A stretch of 64,000 nt of DNA from an uncultured Chitinophaga sp. Lineage in GTDB: Bacteria; Bacteroidota; Bacteroidia; Chitinophagales; Chitinophagaceae. Shown piece after piece: positions 43,526-52,156 of this stretch. The stretch lies in contig NZ_CALEJS010000016.1 of the NCBI RefSeq assembly GCF_937898475.1, forward strand, positions 682,001-746,000, given 5' to 3'. Below the pieces are notes generated by a model. The model was not told where the DNA came from. It ran no database searches and saw only the letters and a program-made list of their open reading frames with translations. The position numbers and the translations under genes were made by a program. The number at the start of each line of letters is the position of its first letter. Positions within the stretch are counted from its first letter, which is position 1.

Positions 43526-43533
43526 CAAATATA
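43526..43533 (-). promoter_or_regulatory. DUF5606 gene -7 box
   Basis: TATATTTG on the minus strand fits TAnnTTTG exactly and lies 24 nt before the chosen ATG. Confidence 0.45.
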
Positions 43534-43574
43534 AATAATTAATTTAAGTTGAAAGCTGAAGGTTTTTCAGCGGC

Positions 43575-46145
43575 TTAATTCAAGTTCCGTGCCACTACCA
43601 GTGGCAGCTTCCATCGCTTTACCCTTCCCTGCAGGTCAAATACCTCGGTAAATATAATATATATCCCCGCAGGCAGCCGTTGTTTGCTATCATTGAGGCC
43701 ATCCCAGATGATGGTGGCCTGATTAGCCAGCTGCCCGCTTTGCAGCAGGCGGCGTACCGGCCGCCCCAGTGCGTCATAAATGGTGACATTGCCCACAGAG
43801 CCGGGGCGGGGAAGGCGGAAAGACAATACAGCCACATCATCCACCCCGTCATTATCCGGTGAAAATACGGGCGGCTGAACGCTTAGTTCACCGGGCAGTT
43901 CTCCCAGGGTCAGTTGCTGGGAGTTGGCGCTGCCAGGTGTAGCATACCCCGCCGTGAAAGCGGCCGGGTGCCAGTTGGCCGGATCGGCGCCCGGCTGGTC
44001 AAAGTGCAGGCGTTCCAGGGAAACACCTTTGGCATCCGCTGCCAGTGGCGACTGCATATCCGGGGAGTAATGCAACACATCCAGCAGGGCGCCATCGGCA
44101 CTGTAGAGGGCCAGCTGGCCGCCTTCATTGGGCAGGGCCGGAAGGCCGGATAGCTGCAGCAGGTTTTCCTGTGCTTTGCAGGTGTAGTAACGGCACAGGG
44201 CATCGGGATCGCGGGTAAGGGCCAGGTACTGACCGGGCATCAGCAGGCGTTGCGTTCTGCTCAGCGCCACACGGGCGGTATCCCGTTCAGGGGCATTGAG
44301 GTACAGCTGCTGCAGGTTTACCGCTGTGTTGCCATGGTTATAGATCTCGACGAACTCCGGTGCGGGGGACCGTGCATCGAACAGCACTTCGCTGAACAGG
44401 ATATTGCCCGCGCCATTGGCGGCAGGCAGGGCTACTACAACGCTGTTATCTGCACCGGGGGCTCCGCTGCAATCGGCCAGGCCTTTTACCTGCAAGGTGT
44501 AGCTACCTGTTGCGGATAAGGGGGCAGATAACCGGAGCAGCACGGTATTAAAGAGCGGCGGCAACACCGTTACAGCGGCGATGGTTACATTACCGGGACT
44601 GAACTGGTACACCGCAGGATCAGGGGCGTTAACACTGTCCACCGCCCGGCTAAAATACAGCAGGGCACTGAGGCTGTCCGGCAGCTCTGCGCGCAATAGG
44701 GTGAAAGGCTGGCTATCTTCCGGTGATACAGAAACGGCATTCCGTTTACCGGGCGTTGCCCCGGAGGGATCTGTGGACGGCTGCCAGGCCTCCCTGCCGC
44801 TGCATAAAAGGCCGTTTTCTGCCATTTCCAGGCTCCAGCCGCCTTTGTCCTTTTCTGAACCCGCAAACCAGCTTTTATCATAAGCTACTGCATGAATAAT
44901 GCGGCCGGTGGTATTATAGAGTATGAGTGTGTCAGCCTCATTTCCCAGTACGGGGAAATCGTCCAGGCCTGCTACCCGGACGCCGGCGGGGAACATGCCC
45001 GCTTTATCTTTTCTGCAAAGCAGCAACAGGCTGTCTGGTTCCAGTACCAGGGAGGGCAGGGTTGCCTGTCCGCTGCGGGTGCTCAGCTTCCATTGACGAA
45101 ACTGCACCGGGTAAGCGCTGTTGTTGCGCAGCTCCACAAATTCCGGGAGCGGAAGGCTTACCGGCGGATCAGGATCCGGCAGTATTTCATGGATGAGCAC
45201 TTCATAAGGGGCAGGACGGTAATAAAGGAACCAGGCGGAGGCCGGGCGCATTTTGTTACCTGCTGCATCGCTTAGCCCGTCTACCTGCAGCAGGAGACTA
45301 TCACCCGGCGGGAAAGGTTGCCCGAAAAGCAGTCGGACGGAGTTGCCTGACAGCGCAATATCCACCGGCAGGGAAGCGGTGGTTCCCAGTTTGTAATGTG
45401 CAGGCAAAAGTGCGGTTGCGGCATCCGGCGGTTCTGAAAAAAGGAGCTGCAGTTCCTGTTCACCGAGCGCTGTTACGGATTGCAATGCGGGTGGGGCAGT
45501 GTCTCTGACAAAAGGCAGGACGCTGACATCGTCAAAGAAATGTTTACTGAAAAAGGAAGCGGTTGACTGCCGCACCAAGATGCCAAAACAAACGGAGTCT
45601 TTAAAGGAGCTGTCCCTTACAAGGCCTTCCGGTACATAATGGGCGCCTGTACCCGAGGTATCCACCCATAGCTGCCAGTTAAAGGCATCGTCGCAGCTTA
45701 CCTTTATTCTGAGCGTGGAAGAGCGGCGATCAGTAAGCCCGTTGCGCCCGTCCGTTAATTTCACTACAGCGTTGGCAGCATTCTTTTTGTAGAGGCATAC
45801 ATCATCGTCCTTATCTCCTATCCGCACAAAATAGCCGCTGCTGTTCTGCAACAGATCACTGTTGCCGCAGACCAGGAAAACATCGGTGTAGTTGTTGGAC
45901 GAGGTGTTAAAATCCAGCTGCATCCACCACTCCCATTCGGCAGGTAATGCTATTGCAGCGGGTGCAGCAATCCAGAAATTGCTGTTCGGTTGCATGCAAC
46001 TACTTTGCAACCGCCCGTTGCTGATCTGCCAGGCGGAATCGGTTCCCTGCCAGGGAACAGCTGGATCATCAAAGCGTTGTGAGATCTGGGCAAGAGAGAA
46101 AGCGGGCAGCAACAGCAATGCCGCACAAACAATGGAGGTTTGCAT
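43575..46145 (-). CDS. Lamin-tail-domain T9SS cargo protein
   Basis: A large exported protein of 856 residues. Signal peptide (SIVCAALLLLPAFSLAQ), an N-terminal jellyroll-like region (~20-200), two Ig-like domains of the bacterial Big_5 type (~205-300 and ~475-570), two lamin-tail domains (IHEILPDPDPP...FVELRNNS and LFSEVLFDARSPAPEFVEIYNHG), and a C-terminal FlgD-like/gliding-motility-type domain (FSPDNDGVDDVAVLSF, then GIYIIFTEVFDLQGRV). It is probably secreted by the type IX system and attached to the cell surface. The start at 46145 is chosen because it opens the signal peptide. It is divergent from asd. Confidence 0.85.
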   Translation of the reverse strand: MQTSIVCAALLLLPAFSLAQISQRFDDPAVPWQGTDSAWQISNGRLQSSCMQPNSNFWIAAPAAIALPAEWEWWMQLDFNTSSNNYTDVFLVCGNSDLLQNSSGYFVRIGDKDDDVCLYKKNAANAVVKLTDGRNGLTDRRSSTLRIKVSCDDAFNWQLWVDTSGTGAHYVPEGLVRDSSFKDSVCFGILVRQSTASFFSKHFFDDVSVLPFVRDTAPPALQSVTALGEQELQLLFSEPPDAATALLPAHYKLGTTASLPVDIALSGNSVRLLFGQPFPPGDSLLLQVDGLSDAAGNKMRPASAWFLYYRPAPYEVLIHEILPDPDPPVSLPLPEFVELRNNSAYPVQFRQWKLSTRSGQATLPSLVLEPDSLLLLCRKDKAGMFPAGVRVAGLDDFPVLGNEADTLILYNTTGRIIHAVAYDKSWFAGSEKDKGGWSLEMAENGLLCSGREAWQPSTDPSGATPGKRNAVSVSPEDSQPFTLLRAELPDSLSALLYFSRAVDSVNAPDPAVYQFSPGNVTIAAVTVLPPLFNTVLLRLSAPLSATGSYTLQVKGLADCSGAPGADNSVVVALPAANGAGNILFSEVLFDARSPAPEFVEIYNHGNTAVNLQQLYLNAPERDTARVALSRTQRLLMPGQYLALTRDPDALCRYYTCKAQENLLQLSGLPALPNEGGQLALYSADGALLDVLHYSPDMQSPLAADAKGVSLERLHFDQPGADPANWHPAAFTAGYATPGSANSQQLTLGELPGELSVQPPVFSPDNDGVDDVAVLSFRLPRPGSVGNVTIYDALGRPVRRLLQSGQLANQATIIWDGLNDSKQRLPAGIYIIFTEVFDLQGRVKRWKLPLVVARNLN

Positions 46146-46189
46146 AAAATAAATGGTTGGTAAGGCTGCGAATATAGAGAATAAGGTAG

Positions 46190-46197
46190 TATTTTTG
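46190..46197 (+). promoter_or_regulatory. asd -7 box
   Basis: TATTTTTG fits TAnnTTTG, 25 nt before the asd ATG. The divergent lamin-tail gene starts 45 nt away on the other side; no minus-strand box was recognised. Confidence 0.5.
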
Positions 46198-46222
46198 CGC
46201 TTCGAAAAAAAATAAAATCCAC

Positions 46223-47215
46223 ATGAAAGTTGCCGTCGTAGGAGCCACTGGCCTGGTAGGCTCAAAAATGTTACAAGTACTAGCTGAAAGAAATTTCCCG
46301 GTTACAGAACTGATACCTGTAGCTTCTGAGAAGTCTGTTGGTAAGGAAGTAACATTTAAGGGCAAGCACTACAAGGTGGTGAATGCAGATACGGCTATTT
46401 CCATGAAACCTGCGGTGGCTTTGTTCTCTGCGGGTGGCGGCACTTCACTGGAGTGGGCGCCTAAATTTGCAGCGGCAGGTATTACAGTAATTGATAATTC
46501 AAGTGCCTGGAGAATGGATCCCAGCAAGAAACTGGTTGTACCTGAAGTAAATGGCAAAACATTAACCCCGGAAGATAAGATCATAGCAAACCCTAACTGT
46601 TCTACCATACAAATGGTGATTGTATTACATCCGCTGCACGAGTTATACAAAATTAACCGTGTTGTGGTATCAACTTACCAGTCTGTAACCGGAACAGGTG
46701 TAAAAGCAGTGGATCAGCTGATGAATGAACGTAAAGGTGTTACTGATGGTCCGGCTGCGTATCCTCATGCAATTGATTTAAATGTTATCCCGCATATTGA
46801 TGTGTTCCTTGATAATGGCTATACGAAAGAGGAAATGAAAATGGTGAATGAAACAAAGAAGATCATGGGAGATGATCATATAGCCGTTACCGCTACCACT
46901 GTGCGTATACCTGTAATGGGCGGACACAGTGAAGCGGTGAACATTGAATTTGAGAAAGAATATGAACTGAGTGAAATACGTAAGACCCTGGAAAAAACGC
47001 CTGGCGTAATTGTAGTAGATGACCCTTCGCGTAACCAGTACCCCATGCCCAAAGATGCGCATGATAAGGATGAAGTATTTGTAGGACGTATACGCCGTGA
47101 TGAAACACAGCCAAAGACGGTGAATATGTGGATTGTAGCCGATAACCTGCGTAAAGGAGCAGCTACCAATGCAGTGCAGATTGCCGAATACCTGCACCAG
47201 CAACAGTGGATATAA
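46223..47215 (+). CDS. asd: Aspartate-semialdehyde dehydrogenase
   Basis: A 330-residue cytosolic NADPH enzyme that makes aspartate semialdehyde for lysine, diaminopimelate, threonine and methionine synthesis. The Rossmann start is MKVAVVGATGLVGSKML. The catalytic Cys is C126 in ANPNCSTIQ, and the catalytic His lies in MGGHSEAVNIEFE. Length and motifs fit the short bacterial class. It is monocistronic, with its own -7 box and a terminator at 47296-47324. Confidence 0.96.
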   Translation: MKVAVVGATGLVGSKMLQVLAERNFPVTELIPVASEKSVGKEVTFKGKHYKVVNADTAISMKPAVALFSAGGGTSLEWAPKFAAAGITVIDNSSAWRMDPSKKLVVPEVNGKTLTPEDKIIANPNCSTIQMVIVLHPLHELYKINRVVVSTYQSVTGTGVKAVDQLMNERKGVTDGPAAYPHAIDLNVIPHIDVFLDNGYTKEEMKMVNETKKIMGDDHIAVTATTVRIPVMGGHSEAVNIEFEKEYELSEIRKTLEKTPGVIVVDDPSRNQYPMPKDAHDKDEVFVGRIRRDETQPKTVNMWIVADNLRKGAATNAVQIAEYLHQQQWI

Positions 47216-47529
47216 AAATATCTGCTAATCCATCAATAAATCATCATATATGTATCTTTCATGAATGCATATACGATTCTGGTTGTAAGTTATTGAAAGC
47301 CCCACAATTATACCGGGGTTTTTTAATTTAACATGAACGAAAAATTCGTGTTCAAAAATTAAAAATTACACGGAAGTAGTATTGATTTCTGCTGTATAAA
47401 ATTGGATTTTGGTATCATAATCCTATGCCGACTTGCTTCTATGATAAAAAACCAAATTATGCCAATACAAGAGAGAGTGCTATTCAGAATCCGTATAATT
47501 TCTCTAATCTGTAAACACCCTTAAATCCT
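47216..47529. other. Intergenic region between asd and a small unknown gene
   Basis: 314 bp, AT-rich. It holds the asd terminator (47296-47324) and a weak dyad around 47335-47354 (GAACGAA/TTCGTGTTC). No exact -7 box for the downstream gene was found. Confidence 0.5.
47296..47324 (+). terminator. asd Rho-independent terminator
   Basis: Stem AAGCCCC with GGGGTTT (7 bp including one G-U), an 11-nt loop and a run of six T (47319-47324). Confidence 0.75.
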
Positions 47530-47781
47530 ATGAAGACCAACACCAATCGCGAGCTTTTGTTAATGCACAAATTCACTGAGGAGTGGAGCAGCAACTTCTC
47601 ATCCCAGGTATCCCGTATTATGAACATAGTTGATCAGCAGGATACGCTGGATGGCATTATACCTATCATCGAGGTAGCCAATGTGTATAATCAACGTTTT
47701 GCTCACACCAGAACGGACAAGGAAAATTTATTAAAGAACCGTAAAGCCAGGCCGTTTGAGTTTTTGATACACAAAAATTAA
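47530..47781 (+). CDS. Small protein of unknown function
   Basis: An 83-residue soluble, charged protein with no signal peptide or membrane helix; I do not recognise a family. It appears mostly helical (ELLLMHKFTEEWSSNFSSQVSRIMNIVDQQDTLDG) with a basic C-terminus (KNRKARPFEFLIHKN). That it is a real gene is supported by its own transcription unit: clear upstream spacing, an AT-rich leader and a strong terminator 33 nt after the stop. Its start region ATCCTATGAA is complementary to the unpaired part of the small RNA family at 7.5-8.2 kb. Confidence 0.6.
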   Translation: MKTNTNRELLLMHKFTEEWSSNFSSQVSRIMNIVDQQDTLDGIIPIIEVANVYNQRFAHTRTDKENLLKNRKARPFEFLIHKN

Positions 47782-47810
47782 TTTAAGGGAACAAACAGAG
47801 AAGAAATTCA

Positions 47811-47847
47811 AAAGGAGAAAAGGAACCCTTCCTTCTCTCCTTTTTTT
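47811..47847 (+). terminator. Terminator of the small unknown gene
   Basis: Stem GGAGAAAAGGAA with TTCCTTCTCTCC (11 of 12 pairs), a 3-nt loop and seven T. Confidence 0.8.
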
Positions 47848-47849
47848 CG

Positions 47850-47952
47850 TTTGAAAGTTTAAGCTTTTAAGCGTTTGAAAGTTTGATCGTTTGAAGGCGT
47901 TATAAATAATGAGCCACTGTCAAACATTCAAACCCTCAAACATTCAAACTTT
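47850..47952. repeat. Octamer-phased fold-back repeat (TTTGAAnG type), second locus
   Basis: Left: TTTGAAAG, TTTAAGCT, TTTAAGCG, TTTGAAAG, TTTGATCG, TTTGAAGG (47850-47897). Right: CAAACATT, CAAACCCT, CAAACATT, CAAACTTT (47921-47952), the reverse complement in register. It ends directly before the convergent DUF2461 stop. Confidence 0.8.
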
Positions 47953-47954
47953 CA

Positions 47955-48614
47955 TTATTCATGTAAAGCCCTGTCAAGAAACTTGACGAAGGGTTGCATT
48001 ACGGCAAACACTTTCAGTATCTCTCTTACCAATGCAGGTTGTGTGCATGCTTCATCTGAAAAGCTATGCCATACGGTGAAGCTCTTCAGCTTTAAATAGG
48101 CGATGGCCGGGTTGTCCGGCTGATAGCCCTGGGGGGCTGATTTCAATGCTTCGCCTTCGATCTTCCCAAAATATTTAATGAATTCCTTATTGCTGATAAT
48201 CTGCTGAAATTCGGCAAAGTTATAATCGATTTCCTGCCGCACTTTTTTCAGCGTGGGTGCATCGGGCATCCAGAGGCCTCCGCCTGCAAAGCTGCCGCCG
48301 GGTTCCAGGTGAAAGTAATAGCCTGGCCTGCCAGACTTACGGCCGCCTGGCGAAAAGGCGGCACCCATATTGGTTTTATAGGGCGTTTTGTCTTTTGAGA
48401 ACCTAACGTCTTTATATATACGGAAAACACAGTCTTTCACCTGTAGTCCTGCTGTTCCTGGATCCTGCCGGGAAAGCCCGTCAATCAGCTGCTGAACTAT
48501 GCTCTCATAGTCTGCTTTTGCATCCTGGTAAGCCGGCTTGTGTTCATCAAACCATTCTTTGGTGTTATTCCTGCTGAGATTCTTGAGGAATTTTAGCGTG
48601 GTGGCCTGCAACAT
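47955..48614 (-). CDS. DUF2461 family protein
   Basis: A 219-residue cytosolic protein of the DUF2461/TIGR02453 family: TLKFLKNLSRNNTKEWFDEHKPAYQDAK at the N-terminus, FRIYKDVRFSKDKTPYKTNMGA in the middle, and GYYFHLEPGGSFAGGGLWMP. The family is widespread and uncharacterised. Length is standard. It is convergent with the small gene at 47530, with a terminator and octamer array between. Confidence 0.92.
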   Translation of the reverse strand: MLQATTLKFLKNLSRNNTKEWFDEHKPAYQDAKADYESIVQQLIDGLSRQDPGTAGLQVKDCVFRIYKDVRFSKDKTPYKTNMGAAFSPGGRKSGRPGYYFHLEPGGSFAGGGLWMPDAPTLKKVRQEIDYNFAEFQQIISNKEFIKYFGKIEGEALKSAPQGYQPDNPAIAYLKLKSFTVWHSFSDEACTQPALVREILKVFAVMQPFVKFLDRALHE

Positions 48615-48654
48615 TCATCGTAGGTTTTGACGTACAATATAGCAAATTGTTAAG

Positions 48655-48682
48655 AAAAGGGGCTCGTCAAACAACGAGCCCC
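48655..48682 (-). terminator. Porin gene terminator
   Basis: Perfect 9-bp stem GGGGCTCGT/ACGAGCCCC with a 6-nt loop, followed on the minus strand by TTTTC; 50 nt after the porin stop. Confidence 0.7.
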
Positions 48683-48731
48683 ATAAAGGTTCTGACTTCA
48701 AACCTTTCTTATATGAGCCAAGCGCTTAATA

Positions 48732-49832
48732 TCAGAAGTGATATACGGCAGCCAGCAATACATTAGCCGTTGTGGCGGTAGCGGCGCCGGAAGATTTATT
48801 GAAAATGTCTTTGGAAGCCCTGTCTATCCTGAACTCCGGCATAATGGTAAGGTTGCCTGATTTATAGTTAAAGGTAAGTGTGCCTGCCGTTACGTTGCCG
48901 CCTTCCAGTGAGCTGGCAAAGGTTTTAAGCTGGTCTTTATCGTTGAAATATTCGCCGCGGAGCGTAAGGCCGAAGTCCTCCGTAAAATCAAGGTTTACGT
49001 ATAATGCGGATCCCCACCATTTAACGCTGCCGGCAGTTCCGCCATTGCCGTTACCATTTTTTTTGATGGTTTCATGATAGCGGCTGTAGCTGCCGTTATA
49101 GCCCAGGCCCAATAGGCTGTTCACCTGGTAGGTGGCTACAAAATCCACCTGGTGGTTCTGCACACCTGCGGTATCTTTTCCGCCCAGGTAGTTAAGATAG
49201 AGCTTGAGGGGAATGCTTTCCGGAGCATAGCCCAGCTGTGCGCCTATATATTTGTGATCGCTGAAGTCTACGGATTTAAGATCGGTTGGATTAAACACAC
49301 CCAGCATGGCGCTTAAATAGGGCGTTATGGCGACATCCAGTTTAGCGCCGGTACTAAAGAAAGGCCCGTTGCTGAACAGGTAGCTCATGCTGTAGTTACG
49401 ATTCAGGTAAGCATCTACCAGCTCATAACCTATATGTGTGGCAAAGCTTCCAAAGCTCACTTTGATCTTGTCTGTAAGCTGATACCCTACATACAGCTGC
49501 TTAATTGCTACAGCAAGGCCATTCTTGCCGTTTACGGTATCATTATAGGAGAATTCGGCAGCGCGTCTTCCAAAGCCAATATCAGCTACAAAACTGCCTT
49601 TCTTAAAGCCATGTTCCAGTTTGAGGGATACCATGCCCAGCTCAAAAGAGTTGTGGGAGTTGGTAAAGCTGGTCTTATTGTCTGTAATGTTCTTGTTGAA
49701 GTTATATTTATAATAAACATCCGCAGACCCGGATAGTTTGAAAGCTTCCTGTGGCTTGGTAGTGTCTGCCGTTTGAGCAAAGGCGGTAAGCAGGCTGCAG
49801 ACAGCGAATGTGGTCAGAATTGTCTTCTTCAT
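48732..49832 (-). CDS. Beta-barrel porin (Bbp2/OmpL-like)
   Basis: A 366-residue outer membrane barrel. Signal peptide MKKTILTTFAVCSLLTAFAQ, then strands such as KLSGSADVYYKYNFNK, MVSLKLEHGFKKGSFVADIGFG and a terminal strand ending in Phe (LLAAVYHF), needed for BAM insertion. It fits the putative beta-barrel porin-2 family. It lies downstream of the ammonium transporter gene on the same strand (457-bp gap) and may let small nitrogen compounds or ions pass; this is inferred from position only. Confidence 0.85.
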   Translation of the reverse strand: MKKTILTTFAVCSLLTAFAQTADTTKPQEAFKLSGSADVYYKYNFNKNITDNKTSFTNSHNSFELGMVSLKLEHGFKKGSFVADIGFGRRAAEFSYNDTVNGKNGLAVAIKQLYVGYQLTDKIKVSFGSFATHIGYELVDAYLNRNYSMSYLFSNGPFFSTGAKLDVAITPYLSAMLGVFNPTDLKSVDFSDHKYIGAQLGYAPESIPLKLYLNYLGGKDTAGVQNHQVDFVATYQVNSLLGLGYNGSYSRYHETIKKNGNGNGGTAGSVKWWGSALYVNLDFTEDFGLTLRGEYFNDKDQLKTFASSLEGGNVTAGTLTFNYKSGNLTIMPEFRIDRASKDIFNKSSGAATATTANVLLAAVYHF

Positions 49833-50289
49833 TTGTAAGGTTTTAGCTTTTCATTGGCATACGAAGCCCCTATAGCACCCGCGCATTTTTTAATTTTTGC
49901 GAACGCTATGAACCTTTTCTGATGTTGCTCACATCCGTTTCTAATGTGTCATCTGAATTCCGGTATCATGAATGAGCTGTTGCGGTCTGTTTCTGCCTTT
50001 AATGCATAGCTATCTCACTCATGCCGCTTCGTGCAATGAAAAATGATTGATAAAATGGTGTTTGTTTTTTTGTGGAACCAGCGTTGCCGATTCTCTCGTG
50101 CTGCTACCTGTCGTCGCTTGTTTTGGGTATGAGAAGGCGATGGGAATATCATAGTAGTTAATAATGAATAACTAATAATTAATGTAGCATGTGTGTTAAA
50201 CTTCCTGCTTACCTAAGTATTAATTATTAATTATCCATTATTAACTAAAGAACTTTTGACGTAGACCGGTACTAAACCGGATGAATGTA
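49833..50289. other. Gene-free region between ammonium transporter and porin genes
   Basis: 457 bp. The right part is the heptamer fold-back repeat (50155-50246). The left part (49840-50150) should hold the porin promoter, but I found no exact -7 box and no other structure. Confidence 0.5.
50155..50246. repeat. Heptamer-phased fold-back repeat (TAATnAA type)
   Basis: Left units TAGTTAA, TAATGAA, TAACTAA, TAATTAA (50155-50182); right units TATTAAT, TATTAAT, TATCCAT, TATTAAC (50218-50245). Positions 50156-50183 pair with 50219-50246, 26 of 28 bases, across a 35-nt loop. Confidence 0.8.
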
Positions 50290-51675
50290 CTATTGTATAA
50301 TTTCTTCTTCTTTCAGTGAGCCGGTGCCGTTCACGCTCATCATTGCAGGATGATAGTGTTCGTTGTGCTGGGTAGCATCCAGGCCCAGGGTCTCGTCTTC
50401 GTCGCTTACACGCAGCGGGTGGAACATGTTGATGAACTTGAAGATTCCGTAAGATACGATGAAGCTGTAAGCTACCACGATCACCATGCCCAGCAGCTGT
50501 TTCAGGAACAATTCAGGATTGCCGTAGAAAAGGCCATCGTTACCGCCGCTGTTGATTGCCTTTGAAGCAAAAACACCGGTGAGCAGCATACCTACCATAC
50601 CGCCTACACCGTGGCAGGGGAATACATCGAGGGTATCATCAATGCTGGTCTTGGATTTCCAGTGCACCATCAGGTTGGATACGATAGCGGCGGCGAAACC
50701 GATCATGATACTTTGCGGAACCGCCACAAAACCGGCAGCAGGCGTAATGGCCACCAGGCCTACTACAGCGCCGATACAAAAGCCCAGTGCAGAAGGTTTC
50801 CTGCCACGGATCACATCAAAGAATATCCAGCTAAGACCTGCAGTAGCAGCCGCCGTATTGGTAGTTGCGAAAGCGGATACTGCCAGCTGGCCAGCGCTTA
50901 CGGCAGAACCTGCGTTGAAACCGAACCAGCCGAACCACAGCAAACCAGTGCCCAGCAGTACGAAGGGAATGTTTGCAGGCTGCAGTTCTTTCTTTTCTAT
51001 ATGATCTTTTCTGCGTTTCAGCACCAGTGCTCCCGCCAATGCCGCACAACCGGCAGAAATATGTACCACGGTACCACCGGCAAAATCCAGTACGCCCAGT
51101 TTAGCGAGCAGGCCATCAGGATGCCAGGTCCAGTGTGCGATGGGCGCATACACCAGGAGGCTGAAAAGCACCATGAAAAGTACGTACGAAGTAAAACGGA
51201 TACGCTCTGCCGTAGCACCTACAACCAGGGCAGGCGTGATAATGGCAAATTTCATCTGGAACAGCGCAAACAGGATCAGCGGGATCGTGTTGGCCAGGCT
51301 CCAGGGCTCGCCGGATGCAACGCCTTTAAAAAAGAAGAAAGTGGAAGGATCTCCGATCACTCCATTGTAGGATTTACCAAATGCGAGGCTGAAACCTACA
51401 ACCACCCATAATACGCTGATAAGGCCAGTGGCGATAAAGCTTTGCATCATGGTATTAATAACATTCTTACGGTTTACCATACCTCCATAGAAGAAGGATA
51501 AGCCGGGAGTCATTAAAAACACCAATGAGGTAGCCACCAGTATCCAGGCGATATCACCGAAACTGTATTTACTTGCATCATCAAAATTGGCAGCAGTGGG
51601 TATAAACATGCCAATTAATGCTATAAGAGCAAGAAAAATGAATGGCAGGTAATCCTGAAATGGAGATTTCTTCAT
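50290..51675 (-). CDS. amt: Ammonium transporter
   Basis: A 461-residue inner membrane Amt/Mep/Rh channel with about 11-12 helices. The twin-His pore residues appear in APIAHWTWHPDG and FPCHGVGGMVGM; the signature GFSLAFG and DFAGGTVVHISAG (Amt signature) are present. The C-terminal tail (HPLRVSDEDETLGLDATQHNE) is the usual cytosolic regulator contact for PII proteins, but no glnB is in the window. The ATG at 51675 (MKKSPFQDYLP) is taken as start; a TTG three codons earlier is in frame. Its promoter is at 51742-51774. Confidence 0.95.
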   Translation of the reverse strand: MKKSPFQDYLPFIFLALIALIGMFIPTAANFDDASKYSFGDIAWILVATSLVFLMTPGLSFFYGGMVNRKNVINTMMQSFIATGLISVLWVVVGFSLAFGKSYNGVIGDPSTFFFFKGVASGEPWSLANTIPLILFALFQMKFAIITPALVVGATAERIRFTSYVLFMVLFSLLVYAPIAHWTWHPDGLLAKLGVLDFAGGTVVHISAGCAALAGALVLKRRKDHIEKKELQPANIPFVLLGTGLLWFGWFGFNAGSAVSAGQLAVSAFATTNTAAATAGLSWIFFDVIRGRKPSALGFCIGAVVGLVAITPAAGFVAVPQSIMIGFAAAIVSNLMVHWKSKTSIDDTLDVFPCHGVGGMVGMLLTGVFASKAINSGGNDGLFYGNPELFLKQLLGMVIVVAYSFIVSYGIFKFINMFHPLRVSDEDETLGLDATQHNEHYHPAMMSVNGTGSLKEEEIIQ

Positions 51676-52156
51676 AGCGTTCAATTTTTGTTTTCTGCAA
51701 TAAAAGTATTTATTAAAATTAAGTGATCAAACAAAACCGCGCAAAAATAGAAATGATTGAATAAAAACAGGCAATATTAACTCAAAATTAAGTAGATTAT
51801 TACAATTTATAATATGAAGGCAATATTTACGTACGTAGTTGGGGTAAAACAAGCAGATATATCTTCATACCGAACTATTTATCAATAATTTAGCACGATA
51901 CAGGCCAGGCCTTTAACAATTTTCTAACTTAGGAGAGCTGGATGTTACTACAACTGCGTGAGATAGGTTATAATACCTATATTAACCAAGTACTAATATA
52001 TGCAAATAAATCTGGTATATGTTGTCAGGCGGGAGTACAAATTTAATATATTATTATTTAATACATATGACAACTACGTACGAACAGTCCTAAATCTATT
52101 CTTTACGAAATGTTATATTACATATTTTGCTATATGAATATTCCCTGAGAAGTTAT
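51676..52156. other. Gene-free AT-rich region upstream of the ammonium transporter
   Basis: About 480 bp holding the amt promoter, two inverted copies of CGTACGTAGTTG (51830-51841 and 52071-52082), and a dyad ATAGGT-N6-ACCTAT (51963-51980). No open frame of note. Confidence 0.55.
51742..51774 (-). promoter_or_regulatory. Ammonium transporter promoter
   Basis: The -7 box TATTTTTG (51749-51742) and a TTG (51774-51772) lie 22 nt apart, the same spacing as in the act promoter. Confidence 0.5.

Noticed and set aside
40933..47952. Octamer arrays considered as CRISPR or transposon ends
   Set aside because: Units are 8 bp without spacers, and there are no cas genes, transposase or target duplications nearby.
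51963..51980. ATAGGT-N6-ACCTAT dyad as an operator for the ammonium transporter
   Set aside because: It lies more than 200 bp upstream of the promoter and short AT-rich dyads are expected by chance here.
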